Numbered from the stretch's first letter, positions 35,648 through 45,434 are shown. The stretch: 64,000 nucleotides of DNA from Sphingobacteriaceae bacterium (GCA_016715905.1 JADJXI010000003.1:558001-622000); one strand, 5' to 3'. Numbers and translations are program-made. Notes: generated by a model from the letters alone, not told the origin.

Positions 35648-36196
35648 TTATTTAGCCGGTAAAACGGTAGCTGTGCAATCTCCAAATCCTACTCGCTTTC
35701 CATCTTTTTCGCAATGTCCGCGTAAAATAATTGTGTCACCGTCGTTTACAAATTTACGCTCTGTACCGTCGTTTAATTTAATGGGTTTTGTTCCTTTCCA
35801 GGTTAATTCTAAAAAGCTTCCGTATTCGCCTGCTGTTGGTCCGCTAATGGTACCGCTTGCCATCAAGTCTCCCACATTAATATTACAGCCGTTTACTGTA
35901 TGATGAGCTAATTGTTGCTCCATGGTATAATACATGTATTTGTAATTGCTGTTACAAATTAAATTTTCATTACCGTTTTCCGGTTTTAAATAAACTTCCA
36001 GTTTAATATCAACATTTTTTTCTCCTTTGTATTTTAAATAAGGAAGTAATTCCGGTTTTTGATCATACCCTTTTACGCGGAAGGGTTCTAAAGCATCCAA
36101 GGTTACTATCCAGGGTGAAATTGTACTTGCAAAATTTTTGGCCAAAACGGACCCAGCGGAACATATTCCCAGGTTTGAATATCGCGTGCGCTCCAA
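35648..36196 (-). pseudogene. C-terminal part of fumarylacetoacetase, separated by a frameshift
   Basis: The frame contains the rest of fumarylacetoacetase starting at LAKNFASTISPWIVTLDAL, with HHTVNGCNINVGDLMASGTISG and ending GFGDCTATVLPAK, as in the family. The first 17 residues of the open frame are out-of-frame translation of the preceding part and are not real. Joining with the N-terminal frame needs one extra T (minus strand) in the run at 36144-36147, giving about 416 residues, the usual size. Confidence 0.85.
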
Positions 36197-36897
36197 TCAT
36201 TAAACAAAACCATTCCGAAAATATAATCGTCGGCATATTCGGTACTCACGCTATCGCCCATTTGTGTTGACTTACCAATTACAAATGCAGTTTCTAATTC
36301 AATATCCAATAATTTACAAGGACCAAATACCGGATTTTCGGCGTCGGCAGGTTTGGTTTGTCCCTTTGGTCGGTGAAAACTATGGCCGCTTACGCAAATA
36401 CTACTCGCGCGTCCGTGATAACCAACGGGCAAATGTTTCCAATTAGGTAAAAGTGCGTTGGCGGGATCTCTGAACATAGTGCCCACATTGGTTGCGTGAT
36501 CAATGCTGCTGTAAAAATCGGTATAATCTCCCACCTTCACCGGCATAAGCATCTGCACATCACTTTGTTTTTTAAAAACGGTATTGAAGAATTTTTTATC
36601 CTTATTCAAAATATTATTTTCATCGCAAAGAATTTCCTGTAGTCTCTTTCTAACTTCACCTGTTCTTTTTTTGCCGAGTTTAATAAAACTGTTTAAATAT
36701 TTTTTATCGAATACATTTCTGTTCAAATCCAACAAATCAGCGCTTTCCAGTTCAAATAAATCAATGATGTAATCGCCAATGGCAGAGCAGGCTCTGTATT
36801 TTACGTCTTTATCACTATAAATTCCAAAAGGAATGTTGTGAATGGAAAAATCAGAATCCGGTTTTACGTCAATCCAGGTTTTTAAGTGAGTAGCCAT
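36106..36897 (-). CDS. fahA: Fumarylacetoacetase, N-terminal part (frameshifted)
   Basis: Last enzyme of tyrosine breakdown; splits fumarylacetoacetate into fumarate and acetoacetate. Seen: N-terminal SH3-like domain (SDFSIHNIPFGIYS), then the catalytic domain with DYTDFYSSIDHATNVGTMFR (catalytic His and metal Asp), LPVGYHGRASSI, LDIELETAFVIGK and FNDWSARDIQTWEYVPLGPF. The frame then breaks in a T run and ends with a foreign tail; the remainder lies at 35648-36196. ATG 36897 (MATHLKTW) is the family-like start. It follows the MoxR partner gene by 10 nt. No other tyrosine-pathway gene is beside it. Confidence 0.9.
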   Translation of the reverse strand: MATHLKTWIDVKPDSDFSIHNIPFGIYSDKDVKYRACSAIGDYIIDLFELESADLLDLNRNVFDKKYLNSFIKLGKKRTGEVRKRLQEILCDENNILNKDKKFFNTVFKKQSDVQMLMPVKVGDYTDFYSSIDHATNVGTMFRDPANALLPNWKHLPVGYHGRASSICVSGHSFHRPKGQTKPADAENPVFGPCKLLDIELETAFVIGKSTQMGDSVSTEYADDYIFGMVLFNDWSARDIQTWEYVPLGPFWPKILQVQFHPG

Positions 36898-36907
36898 AAT
36901 GAAATTT

Positions 36908-37426
36908 TTAATCAATTGTTTGTACTGCTTTTTCTTTTAGGCAGTTTATTAAATCGTCAATAAGTTCTTTATTCGGACTTGTACTTTCTTGAGCCAATTG
37001 CATGCCCTGTGTTAAAATTTTGGAATCAATTTTTGTTTCAATATTCTGAACTACAGTTAATGCTTCCATGGCAATAGCAAAGTCGTTTTCGCATGCAAGT
37101 TTGGTAAAAAGTAAAAAATAATTTGAGGCATCAAGACCGCTTTCCCATACTGCAGCAACTAACTTCGCCTTTTGTTCCTTGGATTTTACGGTGTTGATTG
37201 ATTCGATAAGCATGGTTACATTTCCAAGCTCTTTAATGCTTTTGTAAATCTGATCTAACTCTTCTCTGGTAACTTCATTATCCAGCAATTTTTCAATCAA
37301 ATCAGCAGAGTCATTTTGTTTTTTGGAAAATCCATCGCGATTTATCACTAAGGTTAAAAATTTTGAACTATCGAATAGTTCTTTGGGATTTAAAGCTTCG
37401 TCATCTAATAATTCGTCAATGGCCAT
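36908..37426 (-). CDS. Hypothetical cytoplasmic protein downstream of MoxR
   Basis: 172 residues, acidic and almost all helical by eye, with repeated helix pairs (ELDQIYKSIKELGNVTMLIESI, LVAAVWESGLDASNYFLLF) reminiscent of HEAT-like or TPR-like stacking. No signal peptide or catalytic motif. It starts 2 nt after the MoxR stop, so it is translationally linked and may be a MoxR co-factor or substrate adaptor; that is inference from position only. Confidence 0.7.
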   Translation of the reverse strand: MAIDELLDDEALNPKELFDSSKFLTLVINRDGFSKKQNDSADLIEKLLDNEVTREELDQIYKSIKELGNVTMLIESINTVKSKEQKAKLVAAVWESGLDASNYFLLFTKLACENDFAIAMEALTVVQNIETKIDSKILTQGMQLAQESTSPNKELIDDLINCLKEKAVQTID

Positions 37427-37428
37427 TT

Positions 37429-38391
37429 TTACAAAATTTTATTTATAATATTTTCTACACTTACTCCTTCCGCTTCTGCTTTATAATTTAAAACTATTCT
37501 GTGGCGTAGGATTGGAACAGCAATTGCTTTCACGTCCTCAATATCCGGACTAAATTTCCCATTTATTGCTGCGTGGCATTTAGCACCGATGATTAAATAC
37601 TGAGAAGCACGCGGACCCGCACCCCACAATAAATATTTTTTCGCTTCTTCACTGCTAAACTCACTATTCAATCTTGTTTTGTTCACTAATTTAACGGCAT
37701 ATTCCACTACGTTATCGGCAACCGGAATTTTACGAATCAATTCCTGATAAAAAACAATTTCTTCTGCATTTAATATTTTATTCAGATTAACTTTAGCATT
37801 AGCTGTGGTTAATTTTACCACTTGTAATTCTTCCTGAAATTTCGGATAATCCAGCCAAACGTTAAACATAAAACGATCGAGTTGTGCTTCCGGAAGCGGG
37901 TAAGTTCCTTCTTGCTCTATAGGATTTTGAGTAGCCAGAACAAAAAAGGGATTATCTAAAATATATTTTTTTCCGGCAGCGGTAACTTGTCTTTCCTGCA
38001 TGGCCTCTAATAAGGCAGCCTGCGTTTTAGGTGGAGTACGGTTAATTTCGTCTGCTAAAACAATATTCGCGAAAACCGGACCTTTAATAAATTTAAAATT
38101 ACGTTGTTCATCCAAAATTTCGTTTCCGATAATATCTCCGGGCATTAAATCCGGTGTAAATTGAATTCTGGAAAAGGAAAGGCCCAAAGCTTCTGAAATA
38201 GTATTTACTAATAAGGTTTTGGCTAAGCCCGGAACACCAACTAATAAACAATGGCCTTTGCTGAAAATGGCAATTAACACATTTTTTATGGTTTCTTCCT
38301 GCCCAACAATTACTTTGCCAATTTCTTTATTTAATTCTTTGTACTTCGCAACAAATCCTTCAATTGCTTCGGTATCTGATTTGTAATTCAT
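37429..38391 (-). CDS. MoxR-family AAA+ ATPase
   Basis: AAA+ chaperone-like ATPase of about 320 residues. Walker A is the MoxR variant GVPGLAKT, Walker B is VLADEINRTPPKTQAALLEAM, sensor 1 is ATQNPIEQEGTYPLPEAQLDRF, and sensor 2 is GAGPRASQ. MoxR proteins usually act with von Willebrand A domain partners to mature or insert metal cofactors into protein complexes. No VWA or Bat gene is next to it here, only the 172-residue helical partner, so the target is unknown. Confidence 0.93.
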   Translation of the reverse strand: MNYKSDTEAIEGFVAKYKELNKEIGKVIVGQEETIKNVLIAIFSKGHCLLVGVPGLAKTLLVNTISEALGLSFSRIQFTPDLMPGDIIGNEILDEQRNFKFIKGPVFANIVLADEINRTPPKTQAALLEAMQERQVTAAGKKYILDNPFFVLATQNPIEQEGTYPLPEAQLDRFMFNVWLDYPKFQEELQVVKLTTANAKVNLNKILNAEEIVFYQELIRKIPVADNVVEYAVKLVNKTRLNSEFSSEEAKKYLLWGAGPRASQYLIIGAKCHAAINGKFSPDIEDVKAIAVPILRHRIVLNYKAEAEGVSVENIINKIL

Positions 38392-38499
38392 AAGATAATA
38401 GTGGATTTAAATATAGGAATAAAATTGCAAGAGCAGTGTAAAACAAGTATGATTTTGGCATTTTTTTTCTTTTCTTTGAGCTATTAAAAACTCACCATT

Positions 38500-39258
38500 A
38501 TGCAAGAAGGTTTTGTTAAGTCAAATATTGAAAACGGAATAGGAACTATTAGCTTTTTTCATCCGCAAAGCAATAGTATGCCCGGGTATCAGTTACGAGC
38601 TTTGGCCGATGAAGTTGCAAAACTTGGAAATGACGATGGAGTGAAAGTGATTGTATTAAAAAGTGAAGGGGAAAAAGCATTTTGTGCCGGAGCAAGTTTT
38701 GATGAATTAATCAGTATAAAAGATATAAATACCGGAACAACTTTTTTTAGTGGATTTGCCGGTGTAATTAATGCCATGCGTAAGGCCCCAAAATTTATTT
38801 TAGTTAGAGTACAAGGTAAAGCCGTAGGCGGAGGAGTTGGCATTGCCAGTAGCGGTGATTTTACTTTTGCATTACAAAGTGCTTCTGTTAAACTTAGTGA
38901 GTTGGCTGTAGGCATTGGACCATTTGTGGTGGGCCCCGCAGTAGAAAGAAAAGTAGGTAAGAGTGCCTTTTGTGAATTAACTATTAATGCAACAGAGTGG
39001 AGAGATGCGCAATGGGCTAAGGAAAAAGGATTATATAACGAAGTTTACGAGAATAATGAATTAATGGATAAAGCCTTGCAGTCGCTTGCTGTAAAGTTGG
39101 CGGGCAGCAATCCGGAAGCGATGGCCATGCTAAAAAAAATAATGTGGGAAGGGACGGAGCATTGGGATAAACTATTGATGGAAAGAGCGGGAATGAGCGG
39201 GCAATTGGTATTGAGTGAATTTACAATCAATGCTATCAATCAATTTAAATCCAAATAA
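38500..39258 (+). CDS. Enoyl-CoA hydratase/isomerase (crotonase) family protein
   Basis: 252-residue crotonase. The oxyanion-hole segments are EKAFCAGASFDEL and GKAVGGGVGIASSGDFTFA; the Glu in KLSELAVGIGPFVVGP sits where the first catalytic glutamate is found. The gene could serve fatty acid or branched-chain catabolism; the MccB-like carboxylase 4.6 kb away suggests methylglutaconyl-CoA hydratase as one option, but the sequence does not decide. It is divergent from moxR and is followed 6 nt later by the rhomboid gene. Confidence 0.85.
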   Translation: MQEGFVKSNIENGIGTISFFHPQSNSMPGYQLRALADEVAKLGNDDGVKVIVLKSEGEKAFCAGASFDELISIKDINTGTTFFSGFAGVINAMRKAPKFILVRVQGKAVGGGVGIASSGDFTFALQSASVKLSELAVGIGPFVVGPAVERKVGKSAFCELTINATEWRDAQWAKEKGLYNEVYENNELMDKALQSLAVKLAGSNPEAMAMLKKIMWEGTEHWDKLLMERAGMSGQLVLSEFTINAINQFKSK

Positions 39259-39264
39259 AGCGGA

Positions 39265-39897
39265 ATGATTACTTACACATTCCTTGCTATCATCTTAATA
39301 TTTTCTGTGTATTGTTTTAACAACAAGCAAGCGATGAATAAATATTTATTTCATCCGTATTCGATTTATCATTTTAAGGAACATTATCGATTTTTAACGC
39401 ACGCATTTATTCATGGGGATTTTATTCATCTCGCATTTAATTGTTTGGCTTTTTTAAGTTTCGGATTAAGTATTGAAAATCATTATTTCCCGGTATTATT
39501 CGGAGAAAAACTGGGGAAAGTTTTATATTTATTATTGTTTACGGGTGGAATATACGCCGCATCTATTACCGAATTTTTCAGAAATAAAAACAACAAGGAT
39601 TATTCTTCATTAGGCGCGAGTGGTGCTATTTCTTCTGTGATGTTTTGCTGGATTATGTTGAGTCCGCTCGGAACTATCGGTTTTTTCTTTATTCCCATGA
39701 AGGGGTGGATTGCAGGATTGTTGTTATTGGGCGTGAGTTATTATTTAATACGTCGGAAAAAAACAAGCGATTACAATGATAATATTTCGCATGAATCTCA
39801 TTTTTGGGGTGCGTTATTTGGAATCGCATTTATATTGGTAGCCAAACCGGCGGTGGCAAGAGCATTTGTGCAGCAGGTTTTCGGGATAAATTTGTAA
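39265..39897 (+). CDS. Rhomboid-family intramembrane serine protease
   Basis: 210 residues with six hydrophobic segments. The catalytic serine lies in SSLGASGAIS (GxSx, near residue 117), the catalytic histidine in ESHFWGALFG, and the upstream HAFIHGDFIHLAFN supplies the conserved His and Asn of the active-site loop. These are the defining residues of active rhomboids. It would cleave membrane proteins within the bilayer. Substrate unknown. It lies close to the crotonase gene and a small secreted protein gene. Confidence 0.92.
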   Translation: MITYTFLAIILIFSVYCFNNKQAMNKYLFHPYSIYHFKEHYRFLTHAFIHGDFIHLAFNCLAFLSFGLSIENHYFPVLFGEKLGKVLYLLLFTGGIYAASITEFFRNKNNKDYSSLGASGAISSVMFCWIMLSPLGTIGFFFIPMKGWIAGLLLLGVSYYLIRRKKTSDYNDNISHESHFWGALFGIAFILVAKPAVARAFVQQVFGINL

Positions 39898-39906
39898 ATT
39901 TGTATC

Positions 39907-40272
39907 ATGAAAAAGCTGATCATTTTTTCGATATTATTTTTGTTCTATAAAAGTAGCAAGGCGCAATGTATATTTGTTTATGCCAGTCAACGTATTAAAG
40001 GTGTAGAGATTCCGATTGAGCGTACCGAATTTGATATTGTTATTAATGACACGATTAAAAAGCACGCCACCAGTGCCAATGATGGTTCTTTAGGTAGAAT
40101 TTCATTACCCCAGGGTATTTATGAAGTGAAAATTTCCAATCCTGAGTTTAATATTGGAATCAAAAAAAACGTAATTGTTCGCGAATCCAGAACAACCGAT
40201 GTGATAATTAATTTAACAATGGCCGGAACTGTAAAAGAAGAAGATAAATTGAAAAAGATAATACAGGATTAA
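39907..40272 (+). CDS. Small secreted Ig-fold protein
   Basis: 121 residues. Signal peptide MKKLIIFSILFLFYKSSKAQ; the mature part looks like a single carboxypeptidase-regulatory or transthyretin-like beta sandwich with the typical NDGSLGRISLPQGIYEVKIS turn and strand. A short charged tail follows. No enzyme motif. It ends 3 nt before the convergent aspartate kinase gene. Function unknown. Confidence 0.7.
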   Translation: MKKLIIFSILFLFYKSSKAQCIFVYASQRIKGVEIPIERTEFDIVINDTIKKHATSANDGSLGRISLPQGIYEVKISNPEFNIGIKKNVIVRESRTTDVIINLTMAGTVKEEDKLKKIIQD

Positions 40273-40275
40273 TTA

Positions 40276-41544
40276 TTAAATCTCTTCTTTCATTACCATT
40301 TGATGGGTGTTTCTGCTCCTTTGTTCAATTAAAATTAATTTTCCCCCACTTAGTTTAGCAATAATTTCTTCATTATAATTTCTGATGGTCATCAGCTGAA
40401 CAGGCGTATTGTATAAAGTATTGAATTGTAATTGCAACTCTGCAATTAAAGGGTCAATTTTATGTACATCATAATCTAAACAAACACTAAAACTTATAGC
40501 CGAATTTTGAATCATGTTAGCGTGTACTTTGTGTTTGGAAAATAGACTAAAAATAAGTGCGAGATTTTCTTCGGCGATAAAACTAAAATCTTTTGGTTGA
40601 ATAGAAAGTAAAATTTGATTTTCTTTAAAAATATAACTGGTTATGTTATTCCGTTTTTCATTGTCTTTAATAACTGTTCCTTTCTCGTCAGGTTTTAAAA
40701 AGGATTGCACATAAAGGGGTATATTTTTATTTTGCAGCGGTTTGATTGTTTTAGGATGGATAACCGAAGCGCCGAAGTAAGTTAACTCAATGGCATCATG
40801 ATAGGTAAGTTCGTCTAGTTTTTTGGTATTCTTAAAATACTTCGGATCGGCATTTAATACACCCGGAACATCTTTCCAGATAATTACTTTTTCGGCATTG
40901 GTAAAATAGGCCATAAGCGCTGCTGTATAATCACTTCCTTCACGTCCGAGTGTAGTGCTGAAATTTTCGGAAGTACCTCCTATAAATCCCTGGGTGATTA
41001 GAATATTGCACTGTTCAAAAAGGGGCATTAAATTTTTCAGAATTAATGATTGACTGAGTTCATAATCTACTTTTCCTTCGCGGTAATTGTTGTCGGTTTG
41101 AATAAAGCTTCGCGCATCGAGCCAAATATTTTTAAGTTGAATGTGATTTAAATAAGCCGAAACAATTTTTGTGGCTAAAATTTCACCCTGAGAAACAATT
41201 TGATCGTAATGAAAATTATATGAACCCGAAATTTCTTCTTCTGTTGCCCATTCAATTTCGGTACAAACATTTTCAATTTCCTCTTCTATTTTTTTATGAT
41301 TCTCACCAAACAATTCACGAATGATTTGTAAGTGAAATTGTTTTAATTCATTTAATAATTGATTTTGATCTCCTTCTTTATAAAAGTAGGCATTAGTAAT
41401 TTCTTCCAGTTTGTTCGTGGTTTTTCCCATAGCTGATATAACAACTAAGGTAGCCTTGTCGGCTTTTTTCCGAAGTATGTCGGCTACATTCCGTACAGCT
41501 TCCGCATCCTTTACCGAGGCCCCGCCAAATTTAAAAATCTGCAT
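40276..41544 (-). CDS. lysC: Aspartate kinase
   Basis: First enzyme of the aspartate pathway to lysine, threonine and methionine. 422 residues: amino-acid kinase domain starting IFKFGGASVKDAEAVRN, with GFIGGTSENFSTTLGREGSDYTA and KDVPGVLNADPK, and a C-terminal ACT-like regulatory region from about residue 310 (HKVHANMIQNSAISFSVC). Monofunctional: no homoserine dehydrogenase domain. The symbol is by function. The last residues KLSGGKLILIEQRSRNTHQMVM are normal for Bacteroidota members. Confidence 0.9.
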   Translation of the reverse strand: MQIFKFGGASVKDAEAVRNVADILRKKADKATLVVISAMGKTTNKLEEITNAYFYKEGDQNQLLNELKQFHLQIIRELFGENHKKIEEEIENVCTEIEWATEEEISGSYNFHYDQIVSQGEILATKIVSAYLNHIQLKNIWLDARSFIQTDNNYREGKVDYELSQSLILKNLMPLFEQCNILITQGFIGGTSENFSTTLGREGSDYTAALMAYFTNAEKVIIWKDVPGVLNADPKYFKNTKKLDELTYHDAIELTYFGASVIHPKTIKPLQNKNIPLYVQSFLKPDEKGTVIKDNEKRNNITSYIFKENQILLSIQPKDFSFIAEENLALIFSLFSKHKVHANMIQNSAISFSVCLDYDVHKIDPLIAELQLQFNTLYNTPVQLMTIRNYNEEIIAKLSGGKLILIEQRSRNTHQMVMKEEI

Positions 41545-41661
41545 AGTTGGTAAAGATAGATGATATTCATGAAAATTGAAATTAAGCGAACAAAAGCAAT
41601 TGTAAAATACCCCTGAAACTAGTGTTTAATTCAATCAAATATTGTATTTTTTTATGAATTA

Positions 41662-43056
41662 ATGTCTAGTTTCCGTCTCATTGAATTTCGTACTTTTAGT
41701 CCGTTGAAAAAACTTTTATACATAGGACTAGGATTACTGAGTCAGTTTATCATTTTGGCGCAGGAACCACCTGTTGTTCTTGATCGGGTAATTGGGGTTG
41801 TGGGCAAGTATCCTATTTTGTTAAGCGATTTGCAAACTACGATGGTAGAGCAGGAGAAAAGAGAAGCACCGTTAGATCTTTGTAAAGCGTATGAATTAAT
41901 GGTGTTCCAAAAATTATTGATTGCCCAGGCTGATAGAGATAGTGTTACCGTTGGGGATGCAGAAGTAGAGAATGAATTGAATCGTAGAATGGCGTACTAT
42001 ATTCAGATGTTTAAGTCAGAGGAAGAATTAGAGAAATTTTACGGTAAACGTACCAATGTGATTAAAGATGAAATGCGCGGAGAAGTGCAAGAGCAATTGG
42101 TGGCTCAAAAAATGCAGGGCAAGATTACCGGTGATGTAAAACCAACGCCTGCCGAGATTCGATTATTTTTTAAATCTATACCCGAAGATAGCTTGCCCTT
42201 GATTAATTCGGAAGTAGAATTGCAGCAAATAGTTCGTAAACCCAACTACAGTTTTGAAGCCAAACTGGAGGCTAAAGAACAAATCGAATCTTACCGTCAG
42301 CGAATATTGAAAGGTGAGGCCTCTATGAGCACGTTGGCCAGGTTATACAGTGAAGATCCGGGTTCGGCAAAAGAAGGTGGCTTTTATGCCAATGTAGCCC
42401 GGGGAGTAATGGACCCGGCTTTTGAAGCAGTAGCCTTTAGTTTAAAAAACGGAGAAATTTCTAAAGTATTTGAAACTACTTACGGCTATCACTTCATTGA
42501 GTTGGTTCAACGTAAAGGAGAGCTTTTAGATTTACGTCACATTCTCATGATACCAAAAATGAGTAATTCTGATTTTTTCAGATCCAAATTGTTTTTAGAT
42601 AGTGTGTATACTTTAATTCGAGAAGGGAAATATACCTTTGAAGAAGCCGCATATAAATTTAGCGATGATAAAGAAACCAAGCAAAATGGAGGTTTAATGA
42701 TTAATCCTTCCACAGCAAGTACAAAATTCGACAATGAAGATTTAAGCCAGATAGATCAGAATTTAATTGTGACTTTAAATAGTATGCAAATAGGGGAAAT
42801 AAGTAAACCTATGCAATTTACCGGAACTACAGATGGTAAGCCTGCTTTTCGAATTGTAAAATTGAAAAACAGAATTGATCCGCATAAAGCTAATTTGAAA
42901 GACGATTATCAAAAGTTGGCTTTAATGGCAACATCGGAACGAAACAGAAAAAACATCCGCGACTGGATAAGAAAAAGATCAAAGATAACTTACATTAAGT
43001 TGGATCCTGAATTTGCTTGTACTTTTGAAAGCGATTGGACGATTAATAGCGATTAG
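41662..43056 (+). CDS. SurA-like periplasmic peptidyl-prolyl isomerase/chaperone
   Basis: 464 residues. A hydrophobic N-terminal signal segment (LLYIGLGLLSQFIILAQ), a SurA-type N-domain (VVLDRVIGVVGKYPILLSDLQ), then two parvulin (PpiC) domains at about 195-290 and 290-395, the first with SEDPGSAKEGGFYANVARG and TYGYHFIEL. Such proteins escort outer-membrane and T9SS-related proteins across the periplasm. It lies alone between divergent aspartate kinase and convergent carboxylase genes. Confidence 0.9.
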   Translation: MSSFRLIEFRTFSPLKKLLYIGLGLLSQFIILAQEPPVVLDRVIGVVGKYPILLSDLQTTMVEQEKREAPLDLCKAYELMVFQKLLIAQADRDSVTVGDAEVENELNRRMAYYIQMFKSEEELEKFYGKRTNVIKDEMRGEVQEQLVAQKMQGKITGDVKPTPAEIRLFFKSIPEDSLPLINSEVELQQIVRKPNYSFEAKLEAKEQIESYRQRILKGEASMSTLARLYSEDPGSAKEGGFYANVARGVMDPAFEAVAFSLKNGEISKVFETTYGYHFIELVQRKGELLDLRHILMIPKMSNSDFFRSKLFLDSVYTLIREGKYTFEEAAYKFSDDKETKQNGGLMINPSTASTKFDNEDLSQIDQNLIVTLNSMQIGEISKPMQFTGTTDGKPAFRIVKLKNRIDPHKANLKDDYQKLALMATSERNRKNIRDWIRKRSKITYIKLDPEFACTFESDWTINSD

Positions 43057-43062
43057 TTGTTT

Positions 43063-44703
43063 TTAAGTTTGTATTACTCCCACATTGTACTTTTTAGTGA
43101 TTGGCGCATGATTAGCCATTTCAATTCCCATGCTTATTACTTTACGGGTTTCCAATGGGTCAATAATAGCATCTAACCAAATGCGTGATGCGGCGTAATA
43201 AGGTGTAGTTTGTGTATCGTATCGATCCTTTATTTTATTAAAAAGCTCTGTCTCTTTTTCCGGAGTAATTTCCTCACCCTTGGCTTTTAAGCTGGCCACT
43301 TCAATTTGCACCAACACTTTAGCCGCTTGTGCTCCACCCATTACGGCAACCTGTGCCGTGGGCCATCCAACAATTAAACGCGGGTCGTAGGCTTTGCCGC
43401 ACATGGCGTAATTGGCGGCGCCATAACTATTACCTACAATAATGGTAAATTTTGGAACAACTGAATTACTCATAGCGTTAACCAACTTGGCGCCATCTTT
43501 AATAATTCCCCCGTGTTCAGATCGGGAGCCCACCATAAATCCGGTTGCATCTTGAATAAATACCAATGGAATTTTTTTCTGATTACAATTCATAATGAAG
43601 CGTGCAGCTTTATCGGCACTATCACTATAAATTACACCGCCAAATTGCATTTCTGTACTACCTCCCGGTTTTTTTCCCTTTACTACTTTTCTTTGATTAG
43701 CTACTATACCAACAGCCCAACCATCTACGCGAGCGTAACCACAAATAATACTTCTGCCATATAATTCTTTATACTCATCAAACTCACCATTATCAATAAG
43801 ACGAGCAATTATTTCATACATGTCGTATTGTTTATCTCTAGTATCCGGAATGATTCCGTAAATTTCTTTTTGTTCTTTTTTAGGGGGCATGGGTTCAGTG
43901 CGATTAAATCCGGCCTTATCATAATCACCAATTTTGCTCATGATGTTTTTGATTCGCGTTAAGCAATCGGCATCATCTTTGCATTTGTGGTCGGTAACTC
44001 CGCTAATTTCACAATGCGTAGAGGCTCCGCCTAAAGTTTCATTATCAATATTTTCACCTACAGCGGCTTTCACCAAATAACTTCCAGCCAAAAATATTGA
44101 ACCGGTTTTATCTACTATCATAGCTTCGTCACTCATGATGGGTAAATAAGCCCCACCGGCTACACAAGAGCCCATAACTGCTGCAATTTGTAATATGCCC
44201 ATGCTGCTCATTACCGCATTGTTTCTGAAAATTCTTCCAAAATGTTCTTTATCCGGAAAAATTTCATCCTGCATAGGTAAATAAACTCCGGCGCTATCCA
44301 CTAAATAAATAATGGGTAAATGATTTTCCATTGCAATTTCCTGCGCCCTTAAATTTTTCTTGCCGGTTATCGGAAACCAAGCGCCGGCCTTTACGGTAGC
44401 ATCATTGGCTACCACTATACATTGCTTTCCGCTTACATATCCGATAACCACAACCACACCACCGGAAGGACAGCCGCCGTGTTCGGGGTACATTTCGTAA
44501 CCTGCAAATGCGCCAATTTCTATGCGTTGTGTGTTTTTGTCAAGCAAAAAATCTATACGTTCACGAGCTGTCATTTTACCTTGCTCGTGTAATTTATCAA
44601 TTCGCGATTTTCCACCACCTAAATATATTTTTTGCAGACGTTGTTCCATTTGCGAAATAAGCAAACGCATACAGTCATCATTTTTATTGAATTCCAGATC
44701 CAT
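43063..44703 (-). CDS. Acyl-CoA carboxylase beta subunit, methylcrotonyl-CoA carboxylase type
   Basis: Carboxyltransferase subunit of a biotin-dependent acyl-CoA carboxylase, 546 residues. Seen: KMTARERIDFLLD, GGCPSGGVVVVIGYVSG, the acyl-CoA-binding GSCVAGGAYLPIMSDE, and the second half with VFIQDATGFMVGSRSEHGGIIKDGAK. That last sequence and the length fit methylcrotonyl-CoA carboxylase (leucine degradation) better than the propionyl- or acetyl-CoA enzymes. No biotinylated alpha subunit gene is adjacent. It lies 50 nt downstream of the TetR gene on the same strand. Confidence 0.85.
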   Translation of the reverse strand: MDLEFNKNDDCMRLLISQMEQRLQKIYLGGGKSRIDKLHEQGKMTARERIDFLLDKNTQRIEIGAFAGYEMYPEHGGCPSGGVVVVIGYVSGKQCIVVANDATVKAGAWFPITGKKNLRAQEIAMENHLPIIYLVDSAGVYLPMQDEIFPDKEHFGRIFRNNAVMSSMGILQIAAVMGSCVAGGAYLPIMSDEAMIVDKTGSIFLAGSYLVKAAVGENIDNETLGGASTHCEISGVTDHKCKDDADCLTRIKNIMSKIGDYDKAGFNRTEPMPPKKEQKEIYGIIPDTRDKQYDMYEIIARLIDNGEFDEYKELYGRSIICGYARVDGWAVGIVANQRKVVKGKKPGGSTEMQFGGVIYSDSADKAARFIMNCNQKKIPLVFIQDATGFMVGSRSEHGGIIKDGAKLVNAMSNSVVPKFTIIVGNSYGAANYAMCGKAYDPRLIVGWPTAQVAVMGGAQAAKVLVQIEVASLKAKGEEITPEKETELFNKIKDRYDTQTTPYYAASRIWLDAIIDPLETRKVISMGIEMANHAPITKKYNVGVIQT

Positions 44704-44753
44704 AATAAATTTTAATTCTTAAAAATAAGTAAAATCTGTTGAAGAGAAATGAT

Positions 44754-45425
44754 TTATTTAAGGCAATTGAATAATAATAACTCCAGATAATGGAATAATC
44801 CGTTTAAATCTTTTTTATCCCTAAAACTGGTTAAAGTAGTTAAATTATTCATGAAGAATTTCTGACTATAAGTGGTTTCAATAAGGGTTGAAGCCAAAGA
44901 ATTAGCATATTTGAATTTAGGCTTAAATTCGAGAATGAAATCTGAAATGCATTTCGTTAGGCTTTTCAAAGGTTTAAAATGTAACTCGCGATTGTCCACG
45001 GTGACATGTCGGGTTAAATAAGATTTAGCTCCCTCATAAACGAGTAATTGGTATATGTCTTTTTCAGATAAGTAATCAGATTGGTGTTTGGTATTTTCAG
45101 GTTTAGCCAAAATTTCAAGCACTTTAATCAGCTTATCTTTGGGATTTTTAATATTATTGGTATGATATATTATTTTAAATTCTAAAAACGACCAATACCA
45201 GGAAATGAGGTACGTTAATAGGCGATGTTTATTTTCAAAATATCTATAAATGCTGGCTTCGGTTGTGTTTATTGACTTGGCGAGTTTTTTAAATGTAAAT
45301 TCTTCAAAACCAATAGAATTGATAAGTTCCAATCCTTTGGTTACAATTTTACGACCCAATTCCGACTGTTCAGGATCCTTTACAAAAAGATGTGAATTCA
45401 TTTTTATTTTAACATCTATCATCAT
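44754..45425 (-). CDS. TetR/AcrR-family transcriptional regulator
   Basis: About 224 residues. N-terminal helix-turn-helix: FTFKKLAKSINTTEASIYRYFENKHRLLTYL; the rest is helical ligand-binding domain without recognisable ligand residues. The longest frame starts at 45437, inside the predicted -7 element, so ATG 45425 or 45422 is more likely. It is divergent from the export operon at 45518, the usual arrangement for a TetR repressor controlling an efflux system, and a near-palindrome overlaps its own promoter. The acyl-CoA carboxylase gene follows after 50 nt. Confidence 0.88.
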   Translation of the reverse strand: MMIDVKIKMNSHLFVKDPEQSELGRKIVTKGLELINSIGFEEFTFKKLAKSINTTEASIYRYFENKHRLLTYLISWYWSFLEFKIIYHTNNIKNPKDKLIKVLEILAKPENTKHQSDYLSEKDIYQLLVYEGAKSYLTRHVTVDNRELHFKPLKSLTKCISDFILEFKPKFKYANSLASTLIETTYSQKFFMNNLTTLTSFRDKKDLNGLFHYLELLLFNCLK

Positions 45426-45434
45426 AACTCGGCA

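Noticed and set aside
35365..35685. 106-residue minus-strand frame over the orphan lipoprotein gene and spacer
   Set aside because: The opposite strand has a lipoprotein signal and coherent domain; this frame has neither and overlaps the fumarylacetoacetase end.
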